Positions 1 through 8,597 of a stretch of 64,000 bases of DNA are shown here, piece after piece. Where the stretch lies: positions 1 to 64,000 of the forward strand of contig NZ_JSYL01000012.1 of NCBI RefSeq assembly GCF_000812865.1. Direction: 5' to 3'. The notes under the pieces are model-generated. The model searched no databases. It was not told where the DNA came from and saw only the letters and a program-made list of their open reading frames with translations. How positions within the stretch are numbered: the first letter of the stretch is position 1; each line of letters opens with the position of its first letter. This stretch comes from Kaistella jeonii. GTDB lineage: Bacteria > Bacteroidota > Bacteroidia > Flavobacteriales > Weeksellaceae. Position numbers and translations under genes: made by a program.

Positions 1-22
1 ATCTGATCAACCTATTCCTCAT
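1..22 (-). CDS. Possible 5' end of a gene running off the left edge
   Basis: An ATG at position 22 on the minus strand opens a frame of seven codons (MRNRLIR) to the window edge. A TAnnTTTG-type -7 box lies upstream at 68-75 on the same strand. The frame is also open further upstream to about position 95, so another start is possible. Too short to identify. Confidence 0.25.
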
Positions 23-163
23 TAGTTGCTCCTCAGCAGAGCTAATTTCCGCTTCAGTTGATAACAACAAATGTAAAACTATTTTAGGACTAAAATTTAA
101 ATGTAAATTTGTACAAGGACTATCAATAAATAAAAGTTAAATCTGTAAACTTTTTTTAGGACG

Positions 164-309
164 GGTCAGAACCTCAAAATTGAGCCTCCGAACCTCAAAA
201 ATGACGTTACCTAACCCCAAAAATGGGGTTCCGAACCCCCATCGATGAGCCGACGAACCCCATCGATGGAGCAATTTGCGCCATGCATGAGGTTCTGAAC
301 CTGAATTCC
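164..309. repeat. Tandem array of about 21-bp palindromic units
   Basis: The tetranucleotide AACC recurs at 170, 191, 213, 234, 256 and 298, with a degenerate unit at the expected 277. Spacings are 21, 22, 21, 22 and 42. Each unit is roughly palindromic: GAACC-CCA-(variable centre)-TGG-GGTTC, best at 213-230 (AACCCCA/TGGGGTT) and 260-269 (CCATCGATGG). Spacing alternates 21/22, so the phase drifts and the array cannot encode a repeated peptide. About seven units lie in the gap downstream of the 402-881 gene. Confidence 0.75.
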
Positions 310-344
310 TTTTTATAATAATCTGGATGATCATTTGTTGAACA

Positions 345-375
345 AGAAAAAACCCATCTCAAATCGAAATGGGTC
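345..375 (-). terminator. Rho-independent terminator
   Basis: ACCCAT/ATGGGT stem (352-357 with 369-374) followed on the minus strand by a run of T. It lies just downstream of the 402-881 gene. Confidence 0.7.
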
Positions 376-401
376 TTTAATCAAAGGGAAAAATTGATTG
401 C

Positions 402-881
402 TTACTCGGGAATCGCTGGCGCAGTTTTACCACTTCGGTTAAAAAACTGTTTAAGTTCATTTTGTTTTGTCTCATAACCCAGCGTTCCACCTCCCGCCCG
501 ATAAGAGGTATAGGCATAATCTGCGAGCGCAGTTTGATAATTATCGTAATCGTGCAGAATTTTTGCATTTCGCATGTTGAGCACCAGAGATTCTAAACGC
601 GCGATCAAACTTTCATAATTTCCACGGCTGTTATAATCGCGGTCAAACTCGTCCCAGTCTACATCGGTTACCGAAAGTTCGGGACTGTTGGTATGAAAGT
701 CTTTCACTTTGTTCACCAAAAGTTTGTTCTGTTCATTGATGCTTCCATAGCGCAGGCGATCTTCTGGGGTTAAGGGAACATTTACATTTTGTAAGGTAGT
801 TTCTAAATCGGTCATCGCCTGCTTGATGGTGGCGAGTTCGGCTGGTGTAAGATGTACACTTCTTAAATTAATGAGTGGCAT
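402..881 (-). CDS. Hypothetical protein, 159 aa
   Basis: A soluble, charged, probably helical protein with no signal peptide, membrane segment or recognisable catalytic motif. Its composition, length and starting words (MPLINLRSVHLTPAE) recall small Flavobacteriia-specific hypothetical proteins. It is monocistronic, with its own terminator at 345-375 and an upstream terminator at 990-1023 separating it from the lipoprotein gene. Function unknown. Confidence 0.8.
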   Translation of the reverse strand: MPLINLRSVHLTPAELATIKQAMTDLETTLQNVNVPLTPEDRLRYGSINEQNKLLVNKVKDFHTNSPELSVTDVDWDEFDRDYNSRGNYESLIARLESLVLNMRNAKILHDYDNYQTALADYAYTSYRAGGGTLGYETKQNELKQFFNRSGKTAPAIPE

Positions 882-989
882 AATGTTAATTTTTAATTGA
901 TTAATAGCCTAAAGATAAAATCATTCCTCAAAAATATACTGAGAGAAAACACCCTTTCTTGCTGGGTTTAATCACCTAAAAATTTGCAT

Positions 990-1023
990 AAAAAAGACGC
1001 TCTTTAAAAAAAGCGTCTTTATT
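990..1023 (-). terminator. Rho-independent terminator
   Basis: AAAGACGCT (993-1001) pairs with AGCGTCTTT (1012-1020), with T/A runs on both sides. It terminates the 1115-1846 gene on the minus strand and could work in both directions. Confidence 0.8.
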
Positions 1024-1114
1024 ATAAACTTTTAAGAAATAAATAAGTGAGTGTTCAATTTTTTAGCGGACACCACAACTTAAAATACTAAAAGTCGGTG
1101 GAGGATAAAGCTAT

Positions 1115-1846
1115 TTAATTCGTTTGATCATATTCCTTCATTCCTATGTAGTTTTCAGTCAGTTTAATTTCTGGTCGTCCTAAAACGACACCCATATTGA
1201 CAGCGCATCGAACAAAATATTCTTCTCCTCTTTCTACATTAATCTGTACTTCCTCCTTCGTCTCCAGAGTTCCCGAGAAATTTTGAGATCCAAATACTTT
1301 GGTTTTGTAAACAAATTTTTCTCCATTTCGCAAGCGTCCAATAATGGAATCTTTGGAATCTTTGATCTTATAACCCAGCATTGCACCCGCTCCCGCAGAA
1401 GGTCTGTAAAAATGGATCAATGCATAATCGCTGTCTTCAGCAAGTCGCGATTTGTTTCTGCTGTTTCTTTTATCTGCAATGTTAACCATAGACGCTTGAT
1501 CCATATTGCGATATAATTTCGCCGTGATCCTGTAGCACGTACTTCCTAAGGCGGTAGGTTTTTTCACCTGATTTAACTGAATGATATTGGCACCCGCATT
1601 TTTGGCAGAACTGGTTGCCTCTGCAATTACTGTATTATAACCACAGTCTGTGCTGAAGCCAGAATCTCCAACTTTTAGATCACCGATGAACTCTGAATTC
1701 GTTGGTAATGCTTCTTCTTTTTCTAAAATATAAACCGGCGTGCTTTCCCCTAATTTCTGATAGCTTTTGTTCGCTATTTTTGTTGAAACACTCGCAGCAC
1801 AACTGGATAATAAGATTGTTAAAGAAAAGAGTAATGATTTGTTCAT
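1115..1846 (-). CDS. Putative lipoprotein with DUF2846-like C-terminus, 243 aa
   Basis: The N-terminus is a lipoprotein signal ending in the lipobox LLSSC, with Cys16 as the probable acylated residue, so the protein is predicted to be membrane-anchored outside the cytoplasm. Residues about 140-230 (ALIHFYRP, then GYKIKDSKDSIIGRLRNGEKF) resemble the DUF2846 pattern of small beta-rich lipoproteins; this match is from memory of the family. The middle part (about 50-110) has two Cys (DCGYN, STCYR) that could pair. Monocistronic. Function unknown. Confidence 0.8.
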   Translation of the reverse strand: MNKSLLFSLTILLSSCAASVSTKIANKSYQKLGESTPVYILEKEEALPTNSEFIGDLKVGDSGFSTDCGYNTVIAEATSSAKNAGANIIQLNQVKKPTALGSTCYRITAKLYRNMDQASMVNIADKRNSRNKSRLAEDSDYALIHFYRPSAGAGAMLGYKIKDSKDSIIGRLRNGEKFVYKTKVFGSQNFSGTLETKEEVQINVERGEEYFVRCAVNMGVVLGRPEIKLTENYIGMKEYDQTN

Positions 1847-1917
1847 TTTAATTTGATTAATTGCTAAATTTTTAATGGATTTTGTTCTGGTGTACAGGTA
1901 ATAAATAAATTTAAATT

Positions 1918-4530
1918 CTATTCTTCCGGAAATTCAAACAGATCACCAATCGTTCCCTCTTCCGGGAAATCTGCGTCTTTCACATCTTCGTCAATAAAAC
2001 TGATATGACCTTCCGTAGATTCTACCACATCGAAACCTTCATTAATTTCTTCTGTTGGTTCAGGAAGCGTGATGTTGATCGTCTTCACCTTGCTTTTCGT
2101 CAACTGATTTCCGAGGGCTTTTATTCCTTTGATCCCTATAAATTCATCGGTATTGATGATCTCCGGATCTTTTTGTTTGTCCTTATCTTTCGCAAAAATG
2201 AGTTCTAAAGTAGAATTGTTCGCCACAATTACATTCTCGATAAACGATTTCGGATGGTCTGAAAGCATGAACTGCTGTACATTGGTCGTGTTTTCGAGTA
2301 AAAATCTTTTGATAAAGTAGATCTGCTTTTCCCCATCAAAATAAATAGCGGTGATCGCCTGCTCTGGATTCCATTTTTCCAGGATCAAATAATCGTCATC
2401 GAAACGGTTGCTCAATTCAAACGTAATAAGTTTGGCCTCTCCCTGAGAATTGATGGTCAGAATTTTATCATCGCCTTTAAAACTACCCAGCAAAGTTCCT
2501 CTCGCATCGGCGTTTAAACGTCGTACGGTATCATCGAACCAAATTTTTCTCGGTGCTAAAGTAGAATGACCTTCTTCTTTGAGATCCACTTTTTTCACCG
2601 CATATTTGGTGACGAGATTTCCTTTTGAATCTCTTCCTTTGATACCTAACTCCGAGAAATCAAGTTCAATTTTATTTTTGCGGACTCTGGCATTAGGTTT
2701 CAATAAAACGGTTACAGATTCTGCTTCACCATTAGGATTTGCAGAGAAGTAAAGCATTTCTGAACCTTTTTTATCAGAGGCTAATTTGTAATCTGTATTT
2801 CGCGTAACACCTGTAACAGAAAAGCGTTTCATGTAAAACGGACCTTCTTTTCCTTCCCGATAGATCATATTGTAAACCGTTCGTTTATCATTCTTTTTCC
2901 AGATCGCGACGTGCTCGATATTTTTTCCGATGAAGGTTTTTGGTTCTACTTTGACCACTTTCATGGTACCATCTTTTTGGAAGGTAATAATATCATCAAT
3001 GTCGGAACAGTCGAATAAATACTGGTCTTTCTTCAGGGAAGTTCCGATAAATCCTTCTTCAAAATTCGCGTAGAATTTTTCGTTTGCCACGGCAACTTTC
3101 GTCGCATCGATGGTATCGAAAATTCTGAGTTCAGTTTTGCGTTCTCTTCCTTTGCCGTATTTTTTCTGAATATTAAGGTAATACTCGATCGCATAAGGGA
3201 TCAAATGCAGCAAATGGTGTTTTACCTGCTCTATTTTTCCTTCGAGTGCTACAATATTTTCTTTGAATTTATCGAGATCAAAACGCGAAATTCTTTTAAT
3301 TCGAATTTCTGTTAATCTTAAAATATCTTCTTCTGTTACGGCTCTTAATAAATGTTTGGTGTGCGGTTTTAATCCTTTGTCAATGGTCGAAATTACATCT
3401 TCCCATGATTTTACTTCTTCAATATCATGGTAAATTCTGTTCTCGATGAATATTCTTTCCAAAGAAGAAAAATGCCAGTTTTCCTGCAATTCGTGGAGTT
3501 CAATTTCGAGCTCTTTTTTCAAGAGAGAAACCGTGTGATCGGTATTTCTTCTTAATATTTCTGAAACCGTTAAAAACTCCGGTTTGTCACCAACAATAAC
3601 GCAGGCATTCGGCGAGATCGGAATTTCACAATCGGTAAATGCGTATAAAGCATCGATGGTTTTGTCGGGCGAAACATCATTATTCAAATAAATATTGATC
3701 TCTACTTTATCGGAAGTGTTGTCTTCGATTTTTTTGATCTTGATCTTGCCTTTTTCGTTGGCTTTAATGATCGAATCAATTAAATCACTGGTATTCTTCC
3801 CAAAAGGAAGTTCATTAATGCTGAGTGTATTTCTGTCTTTTTGAATGATCCTTGCTCTTGCACGAATTTTTCCGCCACGTTCACCATCGTGATAACTGGA
3901 AACATCGAGCATTCCACCCGTTAAAAAATCTGGAAATAATTCGAACTTTTTGCCTTTCAAATGTGCAACTGAAGCATTGATCAATTCATTAAAATTGTGA
4001 GGCATGATCTTCGTTGACAACCCTACTCCAATCCCTTCAACTCCTGCAGCGAGAAGCAGCGGAAACTTTACAGGCAGATCGATCGGTTCATTATTTCTGC
4101 CATCGTAAGATTTGGACCAGTCAGTCGTTTTCGGATTGAAAACAACCTCTAAAGCAAAAGGTGTTAATCTTGCTTCAATATATCTTGCTGCAGCTGCAGA
4201 ATCTCCCGTGTAAATATTTCCCCAGTTTCCCTGAGTGTCGATCAATAATTCTTTTTGACCGATTTGCACCATCGCATCGGTAATCGACGCGTCTCCATGA
4301 GGATGATACTTCATGGTATTTCCTACAATATTCGCAACTTTGTTGTAACGACCGTCTTCCAACTCTCGCATCGAATGCATAATTCTACGCTGAACCGGCT
4401 TGAATCCATCGAAAATTGAAGGAATGGCGCGATCTAATATTACGTAAGACGCATAATCTAAAAACCAGTCTTTGTATAAACCGGAAACTTTTCTTAATGA
4501 TTCTTCGTGGTGATTTTCTTGTTCTTCCAT
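1918..4530 (-). CDS. parC: DNA topoisomerase IV subunit A
   Basis: Breakage-reunion subunit of topoisomerase IV, which decatenates daughter chromosomes by ATP-driven double-strand passage. The winged-helix/tower domain starts at the N-terminus. The catalytic Tyr is Tyr117 in AAAARYIEARLTPFA, and the quinolone pocket reads YHPHGDASITDA at 75-86, with Ala81 where E. coli ParC has Ser80. The C-terminal third (about 520-800) is the beta-pinwheel, followed by an acidic tail. The length of 870 aa is usual for Bacteroidetes. The start codon overlaps the stop of the upstream small gene (TAATG), so the two are translationally coupled, and the whole forms an operon with parE. Confidence 0.96.
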   Translation of the reverse strand: MEEQENHHEESLRKVSGLYKDWFLDYASYVILDRAIPSIFDGFKPVQRRIMHSMRELEDGRYNKVANIVGNTMKYHPHGDASITDAMVQIGQKELLIDTQGNWGNIYTGDSAAAARYIEARLTPFALEVVFNPKTTDWSKSYDGRNNEPIDLPVKFPLLLAAGVEGIGVGLSTKIMPHNFNELINASVAHLKGKKFELFPDFLTGGMLDVSSYHDGERGGKIRARARIIQKDRNTLSINELPFGKNTSDLIDSIIKANEKGKIKIKKIEDNTSDKVEINIYLNNDVSPDKTIDALYAFTDCEIPISPNACVIVGDKPEFLTVSEILRRNTDHTVSLLKKELEIELHELQENWHFSSLERIFIENRIYHDIEEVKSWEDVISTIDKGLKPHTKHLLRAVTEEDILRLTEIRIKRISRFDLDKFKENIVALEGKIEQVKHHLLHLIPYAIEYYLNIQKKYGKGRERKTELRIFDTIDATKVAVANEKFYANFEEGFIGTSLKKDQYLFDCSDIDDIITFQKDGTMKVVKVEPKTFIGKNIEHVAIWKKNDKRTVYNMIYREGKEGPFYMKRFSVTGVTRNTDYKLASDKKGSEMLYFSANPNGEAESVTVLLKPNARVRKNKIELDFSELGIKGRDSKGNLVTKYAVKKVDLKEEGHSTLAPRKIWFDDTVRRLNADARGTLLGSFKGDDKILTINSQGEAKLITFELSNRFDDDYLILEKWNPEQAITAIYFDGEKQIYFIKRFLLENTTNVQQFMLSDHPKSFIENVIVANNSTLELIFAKDKDKQKDPEIINTDEFIGIKGIKALGNQLTKSKVKTINITLPEPTEEINEGFDVVESTEGHISFIDEDVKDADFPEEGTIGDLFEFPEE

Positions 4531-5009
4531 TAACTTTTTTCTCTCTCTTTATTTGCTTTAATCACTTTGCTTAACGAAAATTTCAGGTCATTTAACTCTT
4601 TTTTCTTTAAGTACGAAATGTCATATTTCAAAATAATCGAATTATTTTTTTTGCTTGAAATTGTGATATACAATCTTCTAAGAATGACAAGATCGAGTAT
4701 TTCATATTTCAACAGTTTATATTTAGGAAATTCATCAGTCGTTGCTTTATTTAAAAACGGAAATATATTCCTGTTCTTAAAAATTAAAGCTTCGCCATCA
4801 CTGTCATACTCGAAAATTTGTCTTCCTCTAAAATAAAAGACGAGTAAGATCAATGTAGGAATAATTAAGAATAATACAGAACTCGAATCCAGATAATCAT
4901 AAAAATAACGCTCTAAAAAAAAAGCTAAAACTCCAACCAAAAAAATCATAATGACCAAAGTACTTAAAAAGTGGTATAAGCCAATTCTGCTGCGGTTATT
5001 TAATCTCAT
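4530..5009 (-). CDS. Small two-TM membrane protein between parE and parC, 159 aa
   Basis: Residues about 13-31 and 43-60 form two hydrophobic helices. The remaining 100 residues are a soluble, basic domain ending in many Lys (SYLKKKELNDLKF, KANKEREKS). It lies 31 nt after the parE stop and shares one base with the parC start (TAATG), so it is in the topoisomerase IV operon. The topology resembles bacterial PH-like two-helix membrane proteins, but I cannot assign a family. Confidence 0.8.
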   Translation of the reverse strand: MRLNNRSRIGLYHFLSTLVIMIFLVGVLAFFLERYFYDYLDSSSVLFLIIPTLILLVFYFRGRQIFEYDSDGEALIFKNRNIFPFLNKATTDEFPKYKLLKYEILDLVILRRLYITISSKKNNSIILKYDISYLKKKELNDLKFSLSKVIKANKEREKS

Positions 5010-5040
5010 CTCTCTTAATTTCTTATTTTTTGTGATCTAT

Positions 5041-6924
5041 TTAGAGTTCAATATCACTCAAAACTTCTTTTTTATCGATATCCGGATCTTCAACCACCAG
5101 ATTTTCCAAGATAAAAGCTTGTCGGTCCGGCGTATTTTTGCCCATATAAAATTCCAGAATTTGTTCGATTGTCTGATCTTTTCCTAAAACTACAGGCTCC
5201 AAACGGATATCTTTTCCAATAAAATGTTTAAACTCATCGGGAGAAATTTCTCCTAATCCTTTGAATCGGGTAATCTCAGGGTTTTTTCCAAGTTCGTTTA
5301 AAGCTTTAATTCTTTCGGCTTGAGAATAACAATAGCGTGTTTCTTTTTTATTACGAACTCTAAATAAAGGCGTTTGCAAAATATAAAGATGTCCGTTTTT
5401 AATTAGATCCGGAAAGAATTGCAGGAAAAAGGTGATCATCAACAAACGGATGTGCATTCCATCAACATCGGCATCTGTAGCGATAATTACGTGATTGTAA
5501 CGCAGATCTTCCAGAGAATCTTCGATGTTTAAAGCTGCCTGCAAATAATTGAATTCCTCGTTTTCGTAAACAACGCGTTTCGTTAAACCATAACAGTTCA
5601 GCGGTTTTCCTTTTAATGAAAATACAGACTGCGTTTCTACATCACGGGATTTGGTAATTGAACCAGAGGCGGAGTCTCCTTCCGTAATAAAGATCATGGT
5701 TTCTCCTTTTCTCAGGGCTTTCTGATCATTATAATGCTGTCTGCAATCACGAAGTTTTTTATTGTGAAGAGAAACCTTTTTCGCTCTTTCTCGTGCGAGT
5801 TTTTGGATGCCAGAAAGTTCTTTTCGTTCTCTTTCGGAAATAATAATTTTTCGGTGAATTGCTTCTGCAATATCCTGATTTTGATGCAGGAAATTATCGA
5901 GTTTATTTTTTAGGAAATTGGTAATGAAAGACCTAACCGTTTCCTTTCCAGGCTCCATTTCATTAGAACCCAGTTTGGTCTTGGTTTGTGATTCGAAAAC
6001 AGGTTCAACCACTTTGATGGCAACCGCCGCAATGATCGATTTACGAATATCTGCCGCTTCAAAATTCTTATTGAAATATTCCCGGATCGTTTTCACATAA
6101 GCTTCCCGGAAAGCATTTAAGTGCGTTCCACCTTGCGTTGTATTTTGTCCGTTGACAAATGAAAAATAAGTTTCAGACTGTGATTTATCAGAATGCGTGA
6201 TCGCGACTTCGATGTCTTCATCTTTCAAATGAACGATCGGATAGATAATTTCGCCTTCAATTTCTTCCTGAAGCAGATCTTTCAATCCATTTTCAGAGAA
6301 ATACGTTTCGCCATTAAAAACTATTTTCAAACCTGGATTCAGGTAGCAATAGTTTTTGAGCATCTTTTCGATATACTCTTTCCGAAACTTGTAGTGCGTA
6401 AAAATACTGGCATCAGGAATAAAAGTAATTTCGGTTCCGTTTCGATCTGTTGATTCCGTTTCTTTGAAATCTTCTGTAATTATTCCTCTGGAGAATTCCG
6501 CGATCTTCATTTTGCCGTCGCGAATAGATCTTACTTTGAAAAACTCTGAAAGCGCGTTCACCGCTTTACTTCCTACTCCATTTAAACCGACTGATTTTTT
6601 AAAAGCTTTTGAATCGTACTTTCCACCGGTATTCATTTTAGAAACTGCGTCAACGACTTTTCCTAAAGGAATTCCACGACCATAATCGCGAACTACGGCT
6701 TTACCGTCGTCGATCTTAATTTCAATTCTTTTTCCAGATTTCATTACGAATTCATCGATCGAATTATCGATGATTTCTTTGAGCAAAATATAAATTCCGT
6801 CGTCTGCAGAAGAACCGTCGCCTAATTTACCAATATACATTCCCGGACGAAGCCGAATATGTTCCTGCCAATCGAGGGTTCTAATATTATCTTCGGAATA
6901 ATTAACAATGTCGTTTTCGCTCAT
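5041..6924 (-). CDS. parE: DNA topoisomerase IV subunit B
   Basis: ATPase subunit of topoisomerase IV. The GHKL ATP-binding domain shows the catalytic Glu50 and Asn54 in [13 protein letters not shown], then the DYGRGIPLG motif at 80-88. The transducer domain carries the QTK-type loop (QTKTKLGS, about 313-320). The TOPRIM domain has EGDSASG at 415-421 and DADVDG at 484-489, the metal ligands for strand cleavage. The length of 627 aa fits ParE rather than the longer GyrB of Gram-negatives. It is the first gene of the parE - membrane protein - parC operon, with a TAnnTTTG box at 6959-6966. Confidence 0.96.
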   Translation of the reverse strand: MSENDIVNYSEDNIRTLDWQEHIRLRPGMYIGKLGDGSSADDGIYILLKEIIDNSIDEFVMKSGKRIEIKIDDGKAVVRDYGRGIPLGKVVDAVSKMNTGGKYDSKAFKKSVGLNGVGSKAVNALSEFFKVRSIRDGKMKIAEFSRGIITEDFKETESTDRNGTEITFIPDASIFTHYKFRKEYIEKMLKNYCYLNPGLKIVFNGETYFSENGLKDLLQEEIEGEIIYPIVHLKDEDIEVAITHSDKSQSETYFSFVNGQNTTQGGTHLNAFREAYVKTIREYFNKNFEAADIRKSIIAAVAIKVVEPVFESQTKTKLGSNEMEPGKETVRSFITNFLKNKLDNFLHQNQDIAEAIHRKIIISERERKELSGIQKLARERAKKVSLHNKKLRDCRQHYNDQKALRKGETMIFITEGDSASGSITKSRDVETQSVFSLKGKPLNCYGLTKRVVYENEEFNYLQAALNIEDSLEDLRYNHVIIATDADVDGMHIRLLMITFFLQFFPDLIKNGHLYILQTPLFRVRNKKETRYCYSQAERIKALNELGKNPEITRFKGLGEISPDEFKHFIGKDIRLEPVVLGKDQTIEQILEFYMGKNTPDRQAFILENLVVEDPDIDKKEVLSDIEL

Positions 6925-6958
6925 ATTTTTTTGAAAGTGCTTTAAATTCAGGAACTCA

Positions 6959-6966
6959 CAAAAATA
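6959..6966 (-). promoter_or_regulatory. -7 promoter box of the topoisomerase IV operon
   Basis: TATTTTTG on the minus strand, matching the Bacteroidetes TAnnTTTG box. It lies 34 nt upstream of the parE ATG. Confidence 0.55.
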
Positions 6967-7041
6967 GTGAAAGGAAACTGATTTTTAAAATTTTGTGGAA
7001 AAGTTTTGATGATGTTCTCAATGTAAATGCAAAGAATTTTA

Positions 7042-7590
7042 TTAAAATCTTTGGATCCACTTCTCGAAAGCGATCATAAAATCGGTGATGAATTTTTCTG
7101 TGGCTTCGTTTACAGTTATAGCATCTTCTAACAAACGGTCTTTAACTCCGCCTATATAAGCTGCAGGCTGTTGCATCATTGGAATGTCTAGTGACATCGC
7201 CGCATCACGTATATTGTGATTTGCTCCTAAACCGCCAATTGCACTGGGCGAAACGGTTGCAATTGCACCAGGTTTTCCTTTCCAGGAGTTTTCTTTCGGA
7301 GGGCGTGATCCAATTTCCATGGCGTTCTTTAAAACTCCGGGAAGAGTTCTGTTGTATTCAGGTGAAACAAAAAGCACGGCGTCTGAATTCTTAATTTCAT
7401 TTTTAAAATCGGTCCATTCCTGTGGTGGTGACTTTTCAATATCTTCATTAAAAAAACCGAGATCTTTGATTTCTACGATCTTTAATTGTAAATTTTTCGG
7501 GGCAAGTCGAATCATTTCGTTTGCTATTTTTCTATTGAAAGATTCTTTGCGTAAACTCCCGACTATAACTGCTACTTTTTTGTTTTCCAT
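7042..7590 (-). CDS. NADPH-dependent FMN reductase family protein, 182 aa
   Basis: Flavodoxin-like fold that binds FMN and reduces quinones, azo dyes or other acceptors with NAD(P)H. The N-terminal phosphate loop VGSLRKESFNRK (about 9-20) and the segment SPEYNRTLPGVLKNAMEIGSRP (about 75-96) are the family signatures (PEYN for the isoalloxazine ring). The frame extends to a TTG 18 nt upstream, but the ATG at 7590 gives the standard MENKKVAVIVGSLRK start. Substrate unknown. Monocistronic. Confidence 0.88.
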   Translation of the reverse strand: MENKKVAVIVGSLRKESFNRKIANEMIRLAPKNLQLKIVEIKDLGFFNEDIEKSPPQEWTDFKNEIKNSDAVLFVSPEYNRTLPGVLKNAMEIGSRPPKENSWKGKPGAIATVSPSAIGGLGANHNIRDAAMSLDIPMMQQPAAYIGGVKDRLLEDAITVNEATEKFITDFMIAFEKWIQRF

Positions 7591-7659
7591 AAAATAATTT
7601 GATCCCAATTTACGTAAAAAAAACAGGATATTATGAAGTCTGAAAAATTAATTTTAGTC

Positions 7660-7692
7660 CTAAAAAAAGCGAACCGAAGTCCGCTTTATATT
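7660..7692 (-). terminator. Probable terminator of the T9SS protein gene
   Basis: AAAGCG...CGCTTT stem with flanking A/T runs, immediately downstream of the 7706-8500 gene. Confidence 0.5.
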
Positions 7693-7705
7693 GTAATTGA
7701 AATAG

Positions 7706-8500
7706 TTATTTCTTGATGAATTTTCTGGAGATGATCTCATTTTCAGTATAAACATTAACGATATATTGTCCTTTTGCAAAGGCTTGAACATCGATCTCTT
7801 TTGCAGAAGTTTGTTTTACTAATTTTCCGGTCATATCAAAAATACGAACTGTTTTAATGTCTTTAACATTGTCGATCTTAATAAAATCTGAGCTTGGATT
7901 TGGATAGATTTTAATCTGATTTTTTTGTGAATCTGATACCGCGAGAGAACTTTGAGTTACCGTAACATCATCAATTCCAAGATAGAAAATATCAGTACAA
8001 TCGTAATGTCTAAAAACTAATTTCACGTCCTGACCTTTGTAAGAAGAAACATCAACATTAACTACTTTCGCTGCGGCAAGATAACCGCCATCTAAAGTTT
8101 CCTCGAATACTGGAGTTTCAGTGCCCGTAAAAGTAGTATTTGCCGGAATTACATAAACTGCGTAATGCTCATCAAATAATTCTTCATCACCAGCTGCTAC
8201 CTTAAACGTTAATTCTAAATTTCCCGTTGCAGGAAATGTAATTGCAGGACTTGTTAAAGTATTATCGGGAGTGAAAGCTTCTAAATACCAGGAAAATGAA
8301 GTCGCAAAATATCCCTGAAAAGAATCAACTTCATTAAGCTGTGCATCTAAAAATTCCCAACTTTCGGTATCGCCATCACGATCTCCGATGGTCCATAATG
8401 CTGCAGTTGCTGGTTCAAAATTTTCTTGAAAAACAACTGTTTGTCCGTAATACAATGCACCTAATCCGAGAGCAGATGCCAAAAATAATTTTTTAACCAT
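7706..8500 (-). CDS. Secreted protein with T9SS type A sorting domain, 264 aa
   Basis: Predicted to be exported by Sec (MVKKLFLASALGLGALYYGQ) and then by the type IX secretion system. The body (about 20-185) has the beta-sandwich pattern of the cleaved-adhesin/choice-of-anchor J family: ENFEPATAALWTIGDRDGD, a central LTSPAI strand, and LVFRHYDCTDIFYLGIDDVTVT at the end. The C-terminal 70 residues are the sorting domain (IYPNPSSDFIKI ... GQYIVNVYTENEIISRKFIKK). The frame extends 42 nt upstream, into the ychF terminator, so I set the start at the ATG at 8500. Ligand unknown. Confidence 0.87.
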   Translation of the reverse strand: MVKKLFLASALGLGALYYGQTVVFQENFEPATAALWTIGDRDGDTESWEFLDAQLNEVDSFQGYFATSFSWYLEAFTPDNTLTSPAITFPATGNLELTFKVAAGDEELFDEHYAVYVIPANTTFTGTETPVFEETLDGGYLAAAKVVNVDVSSYKGQDVKLVFRHYDCTDIFYLGIDDVTVTQSSLAVSDSQKNQIKIYPNPSSDFIKIDNVKDIKTVRIFDMTGKLVKQTSAKEIDVQAFAKGQYIVNVYTENEIISRKFIKK

Positions 8501-8540
8501 AACTAATTTAATTTTTTTTAGGCCGCTAATATATAAAAAC

Positions 8541-8576
8541 AAAAAAAGTTTACCGGCAAAACGGTAAACTTTATGA
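8541..8576 (-). terminator. Terminator of ychF
   Basis: Perfect 11-bp stem AAAGTTTACCG (8545-8555) with CGGTAAACTTT (8562-8572), loop of six, then T-rich on the minus strand. Confidence 0.85.
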
Positions 8577-8597
8577 TATAAAAAAGTGCTTTTTTAA

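Noticed and set aside
164-309. CRISPR array
   Set aside because: Units are about 21 bp with no unique 25-40-nt spacers between them, and no cas genes are in the window.
137-334. 65-aa minus-strand frame over the palindrome array
   Set aside because: The frame translates a tandem repeat whose 21/22 spacing shifts the reading phase; no start signal or homologous pattern.
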